Part shown: positions 24,221-33,350 of the stretch, piece by piece
Layout of the letters: each line of letters begins with the position of its first letter
How positions within the stretch are numbered: the stretch's first letter is position 1
DNA from: Clostridia bacterium
GTDB lineage: Bacteria; Bacillota; Clostridia; Lachnospirales; Lachnospiraceae
Assembly (NCBI GenBank): GCA_910576205.1
Contig: CAJTHL010000017.1
Location: 1 to 64,000 of the forward strand
Direction: 5' to 3'
DNA: 64,000 bases
Made by a program: the position numbers and the translations under genes
The notes under the pieces: generated by a model
What the model was told of the DNA's origin: nothing
Databases searched by the model: none
What the model saw: only the letters and a program-made list of their open reading frames with translations

Positions 24221-24899
24221 TAATGATCTCCACTCCGTCATCTTCAGAACCCGCCGGTTCCAGGGATATCCTTGCCGTCTGTGCCTTGATCTGCTCCAGT
24301 CGCGCTTTCTGTTCGGCGCTGGCTGTTTCCCAGTCCTTATGAAGCATCTCGTCATACTGCTTAATCATTGCCCGGAGTTCACTTTGCGCCCGTGCCTGGG
24401 CTTTCATAAATTCATTCTGTTTATCCCACGCCTCCTGTACCTCCCAGCGCTCCCCAATGATCTTTCCCTTTTTCTCTTCAATCTTTTCGACGGTCTTATC
24501 CTTCTGGTCCTTTACATAGGCGATCCGCTGTGCCCGGACAATGGCCGCATAGGCGATCTGTATCTGATGCCAGAGCAATTCCAGGGGATCCGCCTTTTCA
24601 ATGGCAGAAAAAATCTCCCGTGTTTCATCCGGGAGATACTTTGAGAAGAAGCCGTACTTCTCAGCATTTTTATTTCCAGGCGGTCCCGTGGCGTTTTTAT
24701 TGCCGGGCTGGCCGCCCTTTTTCCGTTTCCGAACGTTCGCTTTTTTATCCGAACGCTCGCTATCCCATTTATGGGTACTCTTCCAGCGCCGCACGGTTCC
24801 CTCCGGCAGGCCCAGCTGTCTGGCAATGTCAATTAGCTTCATGCCTTTTAGGAACATGTCCCTTGCCTGGGTAATCCGTTCATCTGCTCTCCGTGGCAA
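24153..24899 (-). CDS. Terminase small subunit, PBSX type
   Basis: 248 residues from TTG. N-terminal helix-turn-helix (ARDMFLKGMKLIDIARQLG, PEGTVRRWKSTHKWD) and the typical GNKNATGPPGNKNAEKYGFF motif. A long helix with QSELRAMIKQYDEMLHKDW suits oligomerisation. It recognises the packaging site, often located in its own gene. Confidence 0.9.
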   Translation of the reverse strand: MPRRADERITQARDMFLKGMKLIDIARQLGLPEGTVRRWKSTHKWDSERSDKKANVRKRKKGGQPGNKNATGPPGNKNAEKYGFFSKYLPDETREIFSAIEKADPLELLWHQIQIAYAAIVRAQRIAYVKDQKDKTVEKIEEKKGKIIGERWEVQEAWDKQNEFMKAQARAQSELRAMIKQYDEMLHKDWETASAEQKARLEQIKAQTARISLEPAGSEDDGVEIINDTQKETGEDLGDHHSEVSQNI

Positions 24900-24935
24900 T
24901 CACCTCACCTTCCTTTTCGTCGTTTTGGGGATGGG

Positions 24936-24987
24936 AAAAGGGGCTGTTGCAAAAAGTAGCTGAATAAGCCATCAGAGCAACAACCCC
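24936..24987 (-). terminator. Terminator of the parA-like gene
   Basis: GGGGCTGTTGC (24940-24950) pairs with GCAACAACCCC (24977-24987), followed on the minus strand by TTTTC. It sits between the parA-like gene and the terminase genes. Confidence 0.8.
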
Positions 24988-25006
24988 TTAAAAATATTTA
25001 TCTTTT

Positions 25007-26047
25007 TTAAATGTCTGTCATTTCTACTATTCGTCCAGCAAGCTTTTCAAACGTTCCATAAAAATCATCTCTGCTCTTTTTCATTGTCTCCCATATCACA
25101 CCTGTCTGTTTTATCTGTTCCTTCGTTAACAAGAATACAGGGGTATTATGTTCTTGTGATTGCGCAATAAGACTATTAAAATCAGCTATATTTATCAAAT
25201 TATATGGCTCATCACATACATTGTACTTTTCGCTTCTAAGAGTCATATTTTGATTTTTCAAAACCGGCATTAATTTATTGCACACCAACGAATTTATATC
25301 TTTAATCCAATCTGCAAATGCTCTGGCCGGAGCCCCATTCCTGGGACGGTATCTCTGCTGGATTGTTCCCAGAAAAATAGGAGGTGCGTCTTTCATTTTA
25401 TATGATGCGCTATTAAATATTTCATTTTCTCTCATTTTTTGATATGTTTTGCACCACCTTGGAAAAATTGATACTAATGCCTCAACAGCCATATAGCAAA
25501 AATAATCTGGGGCACAGGGAACAATGAAATAATCGCTTTGCATTAAGATATTTGCATTTGTTGCAGATATACTTGGGCTCATATCGACCAAAACATAGTC
25601 TATATCATATGTCTCAGAAGTCAATTCTATTAACTTTCTAAATGCACCAGGAACATTTTTTAACATGTTTAAACTTCCTGTCATAGTTTCGGCAATATTA
25701 TAAGTCGTATCAAACTCGGAAAACTGAATATGCCCAGGAAGAAGAAATAGATTTTTATTTTCTTTAAATTTATAACATTTCGCCGCTACTATGGGCTCTA
25801 AGTTTCCTCCAAATACGGGATCCAGACCCGATTTAATAGTTGAAATACAGGATTTATACAATTCTTCCAATTTTGCTTCTTTTGAAGAGTCTATACAAAC
25901 CCCTGTCAGATTACATTGTGGATCACTATCTACAATTAATGTTCTCTTTCCAATCTGTGCAAGCATCCAACCCAAGTTAAAGACTGTTGTAGTTTTGCTT
26001 ACGCCGCCTTTATTGTTAAACAATGCCACAATTTTTTCTTTACCCAT
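25007..26047 (-). CDS. Stand-alone ParA/Soj-like ATPase
   Basis: 346 residues from ATG after AAAAGGAGTGGGG. Deviant Walker A NNKGGVSKTT, VDSDPQCN and Walker B VLVDMSPS are intact, so it should bind ATP and dimerise. No parB or parS-like repeats are seen next to it, unlike plasmid partition loci. It is AT-rich and bracketed by its own promoter and two terminators between the terminase and ArpU genes, the classic form of a moron. It may help lysogeny, exclude other elements or act in defence; the role is unknown. Confidence 0.82.
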   Translation of the reverse strand: MGKEKIVALFNNKGGVSKTTTVFNLGWMLAQIGKRTLIVDSDPQCNLTGVCIDSSKEAKLEELYKSCISTIKSGLDPVFGGNLEPIVAAKCYKFKENKNLFLLPGHIQFSEFDTTYNIAETMTGSLNMLKNVPGAFRKLIELTSETYDIDYVLVDMSPSISATNANILMQSDYFIVPCAPDYFCYMAVEALVSIFPRWCKTYQKMRENEIFNSASYKMKDAPPIFLGTIQQRYRPRNGAPARAFADWIKDINSLVCNKLMPVLKNQNMTLRSEKYNVCDEPYNLINIADFNSLIAQSQEHNTPVFLLTKEQIKQTGVIWETMKKSRDDFYGTFEKLAGRIVEMTDI

Positions 26048-26071
26048 AAATACCCCACTCCTTTTCCCCAG

Positions 26072-26080
26072 ATTATACCA
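26072..26080 (-). promoter_or_regulatory. Extended -10 of the parA-like gene
   Basis: Minus strand TGGTATAAT, 25 bases upstream of the ATG. No good -35. Confidence 0.65.
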
Positions 26081-26090
26081 CATAATCCGA

Positions 26091-26122
26091 CAAAAGAAAA
26101 CACCCCGTATCATCTACAGGGC
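26091..26122 (-). terminator. Terminator upstream of the parA-like gene
   Basis: Minus strand CCCTGTA, loop GATGA, TACGGGG followed by TGTTTTCTTTT. It ends incoming transcripts just before the parA promoter, insulating the gene. Confidence 0.65.
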
Positions 26123-26280
26123 ATTTTCTCAAAAAATGTATATTGGGGAACAGTCTTTGCATTTCTGCCGGCACACTTCCCGGACCGAGCCAGCCACCAG
26201 GCGGTAAAGCCTGGCAGCCGATAATGTAAAGGAGATAACTGATGCCGCAACCCACCTTGGGTTATACTAATTATAACACG

Positions 26281-26730
26281 TTATTTTGTGCTTTTCGTGC
26301 GTTTTTCATTTTGGGGAAAATATTTTGATATTCTCCGGCTGATTCTGCTCCTGTCCATATGTAATTTCTTTGCCGCCTGCTCCTGGGTAAGCCTGTCCAG
26401 GTATATGTAGGTGAAGATCAGCTGGTCTGTCATGTCGGCGATCCCCTCAATGAACACCTCCACTTCCAGGCGCCGCTTCTCTGTGGCCTTCACATCTTTC
26501 TCCATGCTCTCTGTAAGGCTGTATATCTGATAGCATCTCTTCTCATCGTTCTGGATATTATTCCCGGACACATGGAAACTCACAGGCTGATAGGGGAAAT
26601 CCGGATTGGAGCCACGGACAATATCCTGCTCCACCTGGGTGACCATACCCTTCAACTTTCTGATCCGCTCCCGCTTTGTCTGGATGCGCTGCTCCATCAG
26701 AGGATATTCCTCCAGCGTTTTTCTGTCCAC
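26281..26730 (-). CDS. ArpU-like late transcription regulator
   Basis: 149 residues from GTG seven bases after AGAGG. A coiled-coil N-terminal part is followed by a sigma region 4-like helix-turn-helix (YLDRLTQEQAAKKLHMDRSRISRRISKYF). ArpU/RinA-type proteins activate packaging and head genes. The place just before the terminase block fits. Confidence 0.8.
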   Translation of the reverse strand: MDRKTLEEYPLMEQRIQTKRERIRKLKGMVTQVEQDIVRGSNPDFPYQPVSFHVSGNNIQNDEKRCYQIYSLTESMEKDVKATEKRRLEVEVFIEGIADMTDQLIFTYIYLDRLTQEQAAKKLHMDRSRISRRISKYFPQNEKRTKSTK

Positions 26731-26745
26731 GTATATCACCTCTGA

Positions 26746-26997
26746 TCAATTTACGGTTTCAAACCGCCGCTTAATATGCTCTTCCCAATCTGGATTCGGC
26801 TGACTGGCTGGAGACTCCTGACTGTCCATGAAAAAAAGTTCTTCGATTCTCCTCATAGTCAGATCCCTAAACCTGCTGGCAACACATGCCACCTTGCTGT
26901 CGTCATGGCGCAGATCCGCCACACTGTAATTATTGGCCACCTCCAGATAAACTTCTTTCAGAATCTTTTTTATATCCTCAAAAGCGATCAAATTCAT
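26746..26997 (-). CDS. Small phage protein, unknown function
   Basis: 83 residues, ATG overlapping the TGA of the helicase gene. Mixed helical content (FEDIKKILKEVYLEVANNY, SRFRDLTMRRIEELFF). No family recognised. It lies in the replication operon before the ArpU-like gene. Confidence 0.65.
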   Translation of the reverse strand: MNLIAFEDIKKILKEVYLEVANNYSVADLRHDDSKVACVASRFRDLTMRRIEELFFMDSQESPASQPNPDWEEHIKRRFETVN

Positions 26998-28376
26998 TCT
27001 TCTTTCCCCTCTCTTATTTCCCGGATCCTGGCCTTCAAAACCCCCAGAACAGAATCCTGTGTTGCCCCTTTTTCCTTCAGGGCCTCCATCACACGCTCAT
27101 CCATGCACCCGGCGGCTACCAGATGGTGAATGATCACCTTCTCCTTCTGCCCCTGCCGATACAGGCGGGCATTTGCCTGCTGGTACAGCTCCAGAGACCA
27201 GTTCAGACCAAACCAGACAATCGTGCTGCCACCCGTCTGAAGGTTCAGCCCGTACGCCGCGCTGGCCGGATGTGCCAGCAGTACGTCGATCTCCCTGTTG
27301 TTCCATCTGCTGATGGCATCCGGGCTTTTAAGCTCCCTGATACGGTACCTGCCCCTCCCCAGCACACCGAGAATCCTCTCCCTGTCATGCCGGAAATTAT
27401 AAAATACAAGGACCGGCTTTCCCTGGGATGCCTCCACGATCTCCTTCAGCGCTTCCAGTTTGCATCCGTGAATTTCCACCGCCTTTCCATCCTCCCCATA
27501 CACCGCCCCATTGCAGTACTGGAGGAGCTTTCCAGTTAAAACCGCTGCGGAACCTGCGTCAAGGGTGGCGTCATCAACCTGCAGAAGCATCTTCTTCTCA
27601 AACTCTGTATATCCGGACCTGGCTTTTGCGTCCATCTGTATATACACCACATTGTCAATCCTTTCCGGAAGCTGCAGATAGTCTTTAGCGGACAGGCTGA
27701 TACAGATGTCCCCGATCCTCTTCTGGATGATGTCCCCGGATCCTGGAAGCGGGGCGTATGAAAAAATCTGCTCCCGGTTTCTGGCATCCGGAGAAAAATA
27801 CTGATCCCGGTACTCCGTGATCGTCCGGCCCAGGCGTTTTCCTCCATCCAGCAGATAGATCTGCGCCCACAGATCGATCAGCCCATTCGGCGCCGGCGTT
27901 CCCGTCAGACCGACGATCCGCTTAATGTGCCCGCGCACAAGGTTCAGGCTTCTGAATCTTTTGGCCCGGTGGCTTTTGAATCCGGACAGCTCATCAATGA
28001 TCACCATGTCAAACGGCCAGTTATTCCGGTAGTACTCCACCAGCCACGCTACATTGTCCCGGCTCAGTATATAGACATCCCCCGGGGAGTTCAAGGCCCG
28101 GATACGCCTGGCCGCCGCCCCCAGAACCGGCACAACCCGCAACATGCTCAGATGATCCCACTTCTGTGCCTCCCTTGTCCATGTGTCCTCCGCCACTTTC
28201 TTTGGAGCTATGACAAGTGCCTTCTTCACCAGAAAACGGTTGTATCTCAAGTCATTCACCGCCGTGAGTGTGATGACCGTCTTCCCCAGCCCCATGTCCA
28301 GAAACAGACCGAGTGCCCTGTCCGTCAGCAGCCGGTTAATGCAGTACCTCTGATAGTCATGCGGTATGAATTTCAC
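26994..28376 (-). CDS. SNF2-type DNA helicase
   Basis: 460 residues. Motif I LGLFLDMGLGKTVI, motif II IIDELSGFK (DELS in place of DEAH), motif III VGLTGTPAPNG and motif VI YQQANARLYRQGQ are all present. It is a compact phage SNF2-family helicase/translocase, commonly next to VRR-NUC in Firmicutes phages. It overlaps both neighbours. Confidence 0.92.
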   Translation of the reverse strand: MKFIPHDYQRYCINRLLTDRALGLFLDMGLGKTVITLTAVNDLRYNRFLVKKALVIAPKKVAEDTWTREAQKWDHLSMLRVVPVLGAAARRIRALNSPGDVYILSRDNVAWLVEYYRNNWPFDMVIIDELSGFKSHRAKRFRSLNLVRGHIKRIVGLTGTPAPNGLIDLWAQIYLLDGGKRLGRTITEYRDQYFSPDARNREQIFSYAPLPGSGDIIQKRIGDICISLSAKDYLQLPERIDNVVYIQMDAKARSGYTEFEKKMLLQVDDATLDAGSAAVLTGKLLQYCNGAVYGEDGKAVEIHGCKLEALKEIVEASQGKPVLVFYNFRHDRERILGVLGRGRYRIRELKSPDAISRWNNREIDVLLAHPASAAYGLNLQTGGSTIVWFGLNWSLELYQQANARLYRQGQKEKVIIHHLVAAGCMDERVMEALKEKGATQDSVLGVLKARIREIREGKEE

Positions 28377-28659
28377 GTCTGCCCTCCCGGATCCGCTCCA
28401 GTACAGTGTCCATGTCCTCCAGCCGGTCCAGCACCATTACCACACACCCCAGGCTGCGCAGCTCCAGGATCCTTTTCTGCTGAAGGGCTGTGGGCCTCTG
28501 GCCCTTCTGTTTCAGCTCTACAAATCCGATCCGCCCCCCGGGAAGCACCACCAGCCTGTCAGGAACACCATCATTTCCCGGCGACACAAATTTATAGGCC
28601 TTTCCTCCTGCGGCTTTCACTCTTCTCCGGAACTTCTCTTCCAGCTCTCTTTCCAGCAT
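28357..28659 (-). CDS. VRR-NUC domain nuclease
   Basis: About 100 residues from the ATG six bases after GGAGGG. VPDRLVVLPGGRIGFVELKQKG holds the D...ExK catalytic core of the PD-(D/E)XK VRR-NUC family, preceded by KAAGGKAYKFVSPGNDG. It probably acts as a structure-specific nuclease with the helicase whose start it overlaps. Confidence 0.9.
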   Translation of the reverse strand: MLERELEEKFRRRVKAAGGKAYKFVSPGNDGVPDRLVVLPGGRIGFVELKQKGQRPTALQQKRILELRSLGCVVMVLDRLEDMDTVLERIREGRREIHTA

Positions 28660-28703
28660 ATCCATCCCTCCCGTTACAAACTCACGCGCGCGTATATATT
28701 ACC

Positions 28704-28731
28704 CGTGTGCAGGGGTACGTGCGGGCACACG
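28704..28731. promoter_or_regulatory. Hairpin flanked by TA-rich direct repeats
   Basis: CGTGTGC (28704-28710) pairs with GCACACG (28725-28731). GTATATATT occurs on each side (28692-28700 and 28734-28742). It lies in the 290-base gap before the VRR-NUC gene and may be part of an origin or leader. Confidence 0.45.
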
Positions 28732-28782
28732 CCGTATATATTCCCTTATATACCCTTTATTTTTATTTATATAAAGAAAGAA

Positions 28783-28962
28783 TGTAGACAAGTATCAAAA
28801 GCGCCCCCAGCCTTCGTAAATCAAGGCTTCCCAGCGTCTACAAAGACCGTAGACAGTCGTCTGTTTTTTGTAGATTGTAGACATTTTCAATTTCCCTTGC
28901 GTTCCCCTTGGATTTGTCTACATTCTCCCATTTTTCTCACGTATCTTTACCCTTTGTCTACA
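28783..28962. repeat. Cluster of TGTAGAC iterons
   Basis: Exact TGTAGAC or its complement GTCTACA occurs at 28783, 28836, 28876, 28916 and 28956, and one-mismatch copies at 28848 and 28869. Sites at 28836 and 28848 form an inverted pair, and 28869/28876 a tandem. The last copy includes the stop codon of the VapE-type gene. The rest of the 28660-28957 gap is AT-rich with no gene. A replication origin or repressor-binding cluster is likely. Confidence 0.65.
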
Positions 28963-31369
28963 ATCTTCTCCGGAATCCCCTCTGCATCCCATAGCCCTCC
29001 CCGTACCTTCCAGGGGAGCTCTGCCGCTCCCACTCCGGGAAAGATGCCAGGATGTTATTGATCTCGATCGCATCCGACCTTTTCATCATCTTGGGATCAC
29101 CCATGAAACACTCACACCAGACTTCTGCCGCACATATCTGCTCCCGCCTTATCAGAAGGCTTTCGTCCACGGGCTTCAGCTCATTAAACCAGTAGCTACG
29201 CTTTTCATTCCGGGTCTTTGCGCTCCAGTCCCGTGGGATCCTGCGCTCCAGAAAATCCCGGATGATCCCGTCTTTTGGATTGCTCTCCTTATGGTCCTCC
29301 TGCTGTTTCAATGCCTCCTCTGCCGCGGCGCCCTCAAGATACAGCTTTTCCCCACATTTCCACCGGACGGACGCTTCTGCCCATATCTGGTCAATCTCCT
29401 CCGGAAGCTCCCGGAATACATTCTTGGATACCGGCTGTTTTTCCAGGTCTACCGGCCAGAAACGCCGGTTTCCAGTCCTGTCTTTTAAAAACTCCTTGTC
29501 ATTCGTTGTCCCAACGATAACACAGGACCTGGGAAATGCCGCTGTCCGGCGTCCATACGGCATACGGTAAACATCCTCTGTCTTGCTCAGAAACTGTTTG
29601 ACTGTATTCATTTCCGACTTGTTCATGCCTGTCAGCTCCCCGGCTTCGATGATCCAGTACCCCTGCACCAGTTCAGCGGCATCCTTCCCTTCAAAGGTAG
29701 CCAGGGAATCACTGTACCAGCCGCGCCCCAGCAGCCGGAAGAAGGTGCTCTTCCCCACGCCCTGGCTGCCGGAAAGTATCAGCATGCAGTCAAACTTTGT
29801 CCCTGGCTGCATTACCCTCGCCACTGCCGCCGCAAATGTTTTCCGCGTGACTTCCCGGGTGTATGGAACGTCCGCCGCCCCAAAATAGTCAATCAGAAGC
29901 GTATCAAGCCGGGGAGCCCCGTCCCAGACTAGCCTGTCCAGGTAATCCCGGATCTTATGCTGTTTATGCCCGGTAGCGTATACCGCAAAGGCATCATAGA
30001 TCCTTTCCTTCCCTGTGATCCCGTAAATTTTTTCTATATAATGCCGCAGGCCGGAGTCATCCTCATCCCTCCAGGGCTGCGGGTAGGACTCCCCTGGCGC
30101 GTCCCATGGAAGAGGCGCGCCTTTCATCGGCCTGTTGCCAAATTCATCATGGTAGATCCTTTCCTTCAGCCGTGGGTCGTTTGCCAGTATGACCAGAACA
30201 TTGTCAATAGTTTTTAATGGGGCACCTGTCTGCGTACTGCATTTGAGGAGCCGTGTCCACTCCAGGCCTTCCGCACTGTTATCCGGTGCCGTCTCCGCAA
30301 ACGCTGCCTGGGCCTTTTCGTACCTCTCTGCCGTGATCAGTCCGGCCACTGGTTCCAGGGACATGGCGAATCCGCACATGGCTTTAAAGGATGGAAGCTG
30401 TGTTACCGGTGTATCCGGCTTTGCCTCCTCATCTTCCTCGTGGAATCTGTGCAGGCGGATAAGATCAAAGGAGTTACAGAGCCTCCCTCCCGCTGGGTCT
30501 GTGGCGTGATGGCTGTATAGGAAGTTTGCGTCATCATACAGCACAGCCCCTCCCACGGTGGAGCCCCCGGTGTACGTCAGACGCCCGTCACCACATGCCT
30601 CATATATTCCTGGAATAAACTCCTCCACTGCCTGGAGCACATTATAAGTCCTGCAGAAAGCTCCCACAATTCCAGCCTTCTCCAGCGGACTCCCCTGCTT
30701 TTTCGCTGACCGCTCCCTAAGCTTTGCAGCTCCCGGAACCTCCGGCCACTGCGTGACGTCTCTCCAGTCCTGGTACAGCGCCAGCATACCGTCTTTTGAA
30801 AGGAAGGGCTTATCCCCATAGAGAAAGATATACTCGGAATCTGTACTGCAGCTCGGCCAGTACATAAGGCGTACCGGCTCAAACGTCGTAGGGTCAAAAA
30901 TCTGCATGCCGATAAAACCAGCCAGCTTACGTGCAATCGGTTCATATTCTTCTGGAGCAGCCGGCACATCCAGGGGGACGATGATCCGGAGCCTCGGACC
31001 TGCGCCCTCATGCTTTCTGGTACTGTATATGGCATAAGCACACCCAAGTCCATCTACAGCATTTACAACGCCCTGTGTCCCTCCTGGGGCAATACTGTCA
31101 GCATCTAAGGTGATCAAGCAGCGCTCCCCGGCATTTTCATTTCTCCGCCGGCCATTTCGGAGAACACCCCCTACAAATCCTCCCACATCCTTTAACGCGT
31201 CCTGGTCTGGCTTGGTCATAGCCTTATACTGTACAATGGTCTCCTGCGTCCGCTGTGGCCTGGAAAGCCTCTCCACGAACTCAGACCATGCCAGTTCCTG
31301 CTGCTGCCATAACAGCGCCTTACGGCTGGTTCCAACAGATATTTTTATTTTTTTATCATTTTTAAGCAC
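28958..31369 (-). CDS. VapE-type primase/helicase
   Basis: 803 residues from a GTG at 31369 that follows a run of nine G at eight bases; a longer frame starts at 31408. N-terminal part with LITLDADSIAPGG and YSTRKHEGAGPRLRIIVPLD is primase-polymerase-like. The C-terminal half is a virulence-associated E superfamily 3-like ATPase: LSGSQGVGKSTFFRLLG (Walker A), GYWIIEAGELTGMNKSE (Walker B) and VIVGTTNDKEFL (sensor). It should unwind and prime the phage origin. Confidence 0.92.
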   Translation of the reverse strand: MLKNDKKIKISVGTSRKALLWQQQELAWSEFVERLSRPQRTQETIVQYKAMTKPDQDALKDVGGFVGGVLRNGRRRNENAGERCLITLDADSIAPGGTQGVVNAVDGLGCAYAIYSTRKHEGAGPRLRIIVPLDVPAAPEEYEPIARKLAGFIGMQIFDPTTFEPVRLMYWPSCSTDSEYIFLYGDKPFLSKDGMLALYQDWRDVTQWPEVPGAAKLRERSAKKQGSPLEKAGIVGAFCRTYNVLQAVEEFIPGIYEACGDGRLTYTGGSTVGGAVLYDDANFLYSHHATDPAGGRLCNSFDLIRLHRFHEEDEEAKPDTPVTQLPSFKAMCGFAMSLEPVAGLITAERYEKAQAAFAETAPDNSAEGLEWTRLLKCSTQTGAPLKTIDNVLVILANDPRLKERIYHDEFGNRPMKGAPLPWDAPGESYPQPWRDEDDSGLRHYIEKIYGITGKERIYDAFAVYATGHKQHKIRDYLDRLVWDGAPRLDTLLIDYFGAADVPYTREVTRKTFAAAVARVMQPGTKFDCMLILSGSQGVGKSTFFRLLGRGWYSDSLATFEGKDAAELVQGYWIIEAGELTGMNKSEMNTVKQFLSKTEDVYRMPYGRRTAAFPRSCVIVGTTNDKEFLKDRTGNRRFWPVDLEKQPVSKNVFRELPEEIDQIWAEASVRWKCGEKLYLEGAAAEEALKQQEDHKESNPKDGIIRDFLERRIPRDWSAKTRNEKRSYWFNELKPVDESLLIRREQICAAEVWCECFMGDPKMMKRSDAIEINNILASFPEWERQSSPGRYGEGYGMQRGFRRRL

Positions 31370-31385
31370 AGCCGGGTCCCCCCCC

Positions 31386-33350
31386 CTAGTCCTTTTTATA
31401 ATATTCACTTACGAACCCATCTGCGTTGAGCGGAAGATCCGGCGCCCAGGACGGCTGCCGGCACATCAGCCCCACAGCCTCCTCCAGATTCCGGGAACCA
31501 TCCCTGGGTATCTCCAGGATCACTTCATCGTGAATGTGGAAGTCAATCTGGTATCCCGCCCGGTAAAGGTTCATGATCGCATTTGCCAGGCAGTCCCGGG
31601 CCACCGCCTGGACAATATTCTCCGTCAGTTTCCCTCCATATGTCTGGATAAGTTCCCACTTTTTGCTGGTCTGGCTCTGCCCCATGAAGAAGATCCGTTT
31701 AAATCCCCGGTCATCCGGGATCAAGCGGGGCTCCACATAAAACAAGCTCCTTCCACTTGGAAGTCCGACCACCAGATTATTCTCATCGCGCGAAAATGAG
31801 ATCCCGTGAGGCATGGCCCTGGTACTGCCGTTCTCAATGCAGTCTACTGCCCGTTGTTCAATGGAATACCACATATCCACGATCCGTTTATTGGAGGCCC
31901 GCCACCTCCGGACAATGTCTGGAAGATCGCCTTCCTCCAGCCCCATCTTCAACGCCCCCATCTGGATGAGCGCCCCGGAACTGCCCTGGTACCCAAGCGC
32001 CAGCTCCGCAACTTTCCCCTTTGCCCTCAAAGCGTACTCGGGCCTCCCCTTTCTGATGTGCTCTATCGGCACTCCGAACATGGCCGATGCTGATGCCTCG
32101 TAGATCCTGCCATGTGTCCGGAACACCTCCAGGCGCCATTCCTCGCCGGCAAGCCATGCTATCACCCGCGCCTCAATAGCTGAAAAGTCCGCAACCGCAA
32201 ACTGGCGTCCTTCTCCCGGGATGAAAGCGGTGCGGATCAGCTGGGACAACGTATCCGGAACATTTCCATATACTACCTTAAGTGCATCTACCTTCTGCTT
32301 TTTCACCAGCTCCCGGGCTGTATCAAGCGAATCCAGGTAGTTTCGTGGCAGATTCTGCACCTGCACCAGGCGCCCGGCCCACCGGCCTGTCCGGTTCGCC
32401 CCATAAAACTGCAGAAGCCCCCTCACACGCCCGTCACTGCAGGCGGCTGCCTTCATCGCCGCATATTTCTTTGTGCTTGTCTTGGCCATCTCCTGACGGA
32501 TTTTTAAGATTTCCTGCATTTCCTCCGTGCCGCTTTTGTCCGCCAGCAGCTCTGCCACTGTCTGCTTGTCCAGCGATCCGACTACCACATCAGCGTTCTT
32601 TTCCATCCATGCCTTCAGCTGCGCAACGCTGTTGGGATTCTCCAGGCCGGTAATGCTCTTTGCCTTCCCGGACAGTTCTTCTGCCACCTGGGCAGATATT
32701 GCAAACGCCCCATCCACCAGCCTTTCATCTATGGCAACACCATTAAGGTTGATATGCTGGTCCACAACCCACAAAGCCTGCTCCGTTTCCGGAAGGGGGT
32801 ACCTGGAGAGCGCATTTTTAATCTCGCGCTCCACCACCACATCCTGCCTGCAGTACTCTTTAAACAGTCTCCACTTTGCCGGGTCGTGTCCGGGCAGGTT
32901 TCTCTGCCTTCCGCCATTCTTCCTGGAGGGTCTGCAGGGAGTACAGAAATACCGCACCAGAGCCTTCCCTTCTGCCATCTTCTTTTTCTCCTGTGGAAGC
33001 CGCAGGGCCTCCCCAATAGCCGCAAGCCCCGCCGGGTATCCCCGGTACAGACCGAGCACCATTGTGCAGTGCCACTGCTCCAGGCGGGTATCAAAGAACT
33101 TACTTAAGCAATAATACTCAAAGGCCGCATTGTACGCTGTTTTAACCACCTCTGGCCGGTGGAGGTCCATCACTGTGAAATAAGGGATCCTTTCCCCCGC
33201 GGCCAGATCCACGACCTGCACCGGGCCGTCGTCATAGGCATAAGCGAACAGAAGGATTTCAAAATCCGGGGACTGTACATATTTGTACAGCCCGGATTTT
33301 GCCAGATCTATGCTGCTGTAGGTTTCGATATCAATGCTTAAAGTCGTCAA
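31386..33350 (-). CDS. Phage DNA polymerase, family A
   Basis: 654 residues from TTG overlapping the stop of the SSB-like gene. The 3'-5' exonuclease begins SIDIETYSS. Polymerase motif A is FAVADFSAIEARVIAWLAGE, motif B AKVAELALGYQGSSGA and motif C DFHIHDEVILE. All catalytic Asp residues are present. It should replicate phage DNA. Confidence 0.95.
   Translation of the reverse strand: MTTLSIDIETYSSIDLAKSGLYKYVQSPDFEILLFAYAYDDGPVQVVDLAAGERIPYFTVMDLHRPEVVKTAYNAAFEYYCLSKFFDTRLEQWHCTMVLGLYRGYPAGLAAIGEALRLPQEKKKMAEGKALVRYFCTPCRPSRKNGGRQRNLPGHDPAKWRLFKEYCRQDVVVEREIKNALSRYPLPETEQALWVVDQHINLNGVAIDERLVDGAFAISAQVAEELSGKAKSITGLENPNSVAQLKAWMEKNADVVVGSLDKQTVAELLADKSGTEEMQEILKIRQEMAKTSTKKYAAMKAAACSDGRVRGLLQFYGANRTGRWAGRLVQVQNLPRNYLDSLDTARELVKKQKVDALKVVYGNVPDTLSQLIRTAFIPGEGRQFAVADFSAIEARVIAWLAGEEWRLEVFRTHGRIYEASASAMFGVPIEHIRKGRPEYALRAKGKVAELALGYQGSSGALIQMGALKMGLEEGDLPDIVRRWRASNKRIVDMWYSIEQRAVDCIENGSTRAMPHGISFSRDENNLVVGLPSGRSLFYVEPRLIPDDRGFKRIFFMGQSQTSKKWELIQTYGGKLTENIVQAVARDCLANAIMNLYRAGYQIDFHIHDEVILEIPRDGSRNLEEAVGLMCRQPSWAPDLPLNADGFVSEYYKKD

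Noticed and set aside
26073..26255. 60-codon minus frame before the parA-like gene
   Set aside because: It covers the terminator and promoter of that gene and has no ribosome site; no frame in this gap is convincing.
28690..28962. CRISPR array
   Set aside because: Seven-base repeats at irregular spacing in both orientations do not form repeat-spacer units; no cas genes in the window.
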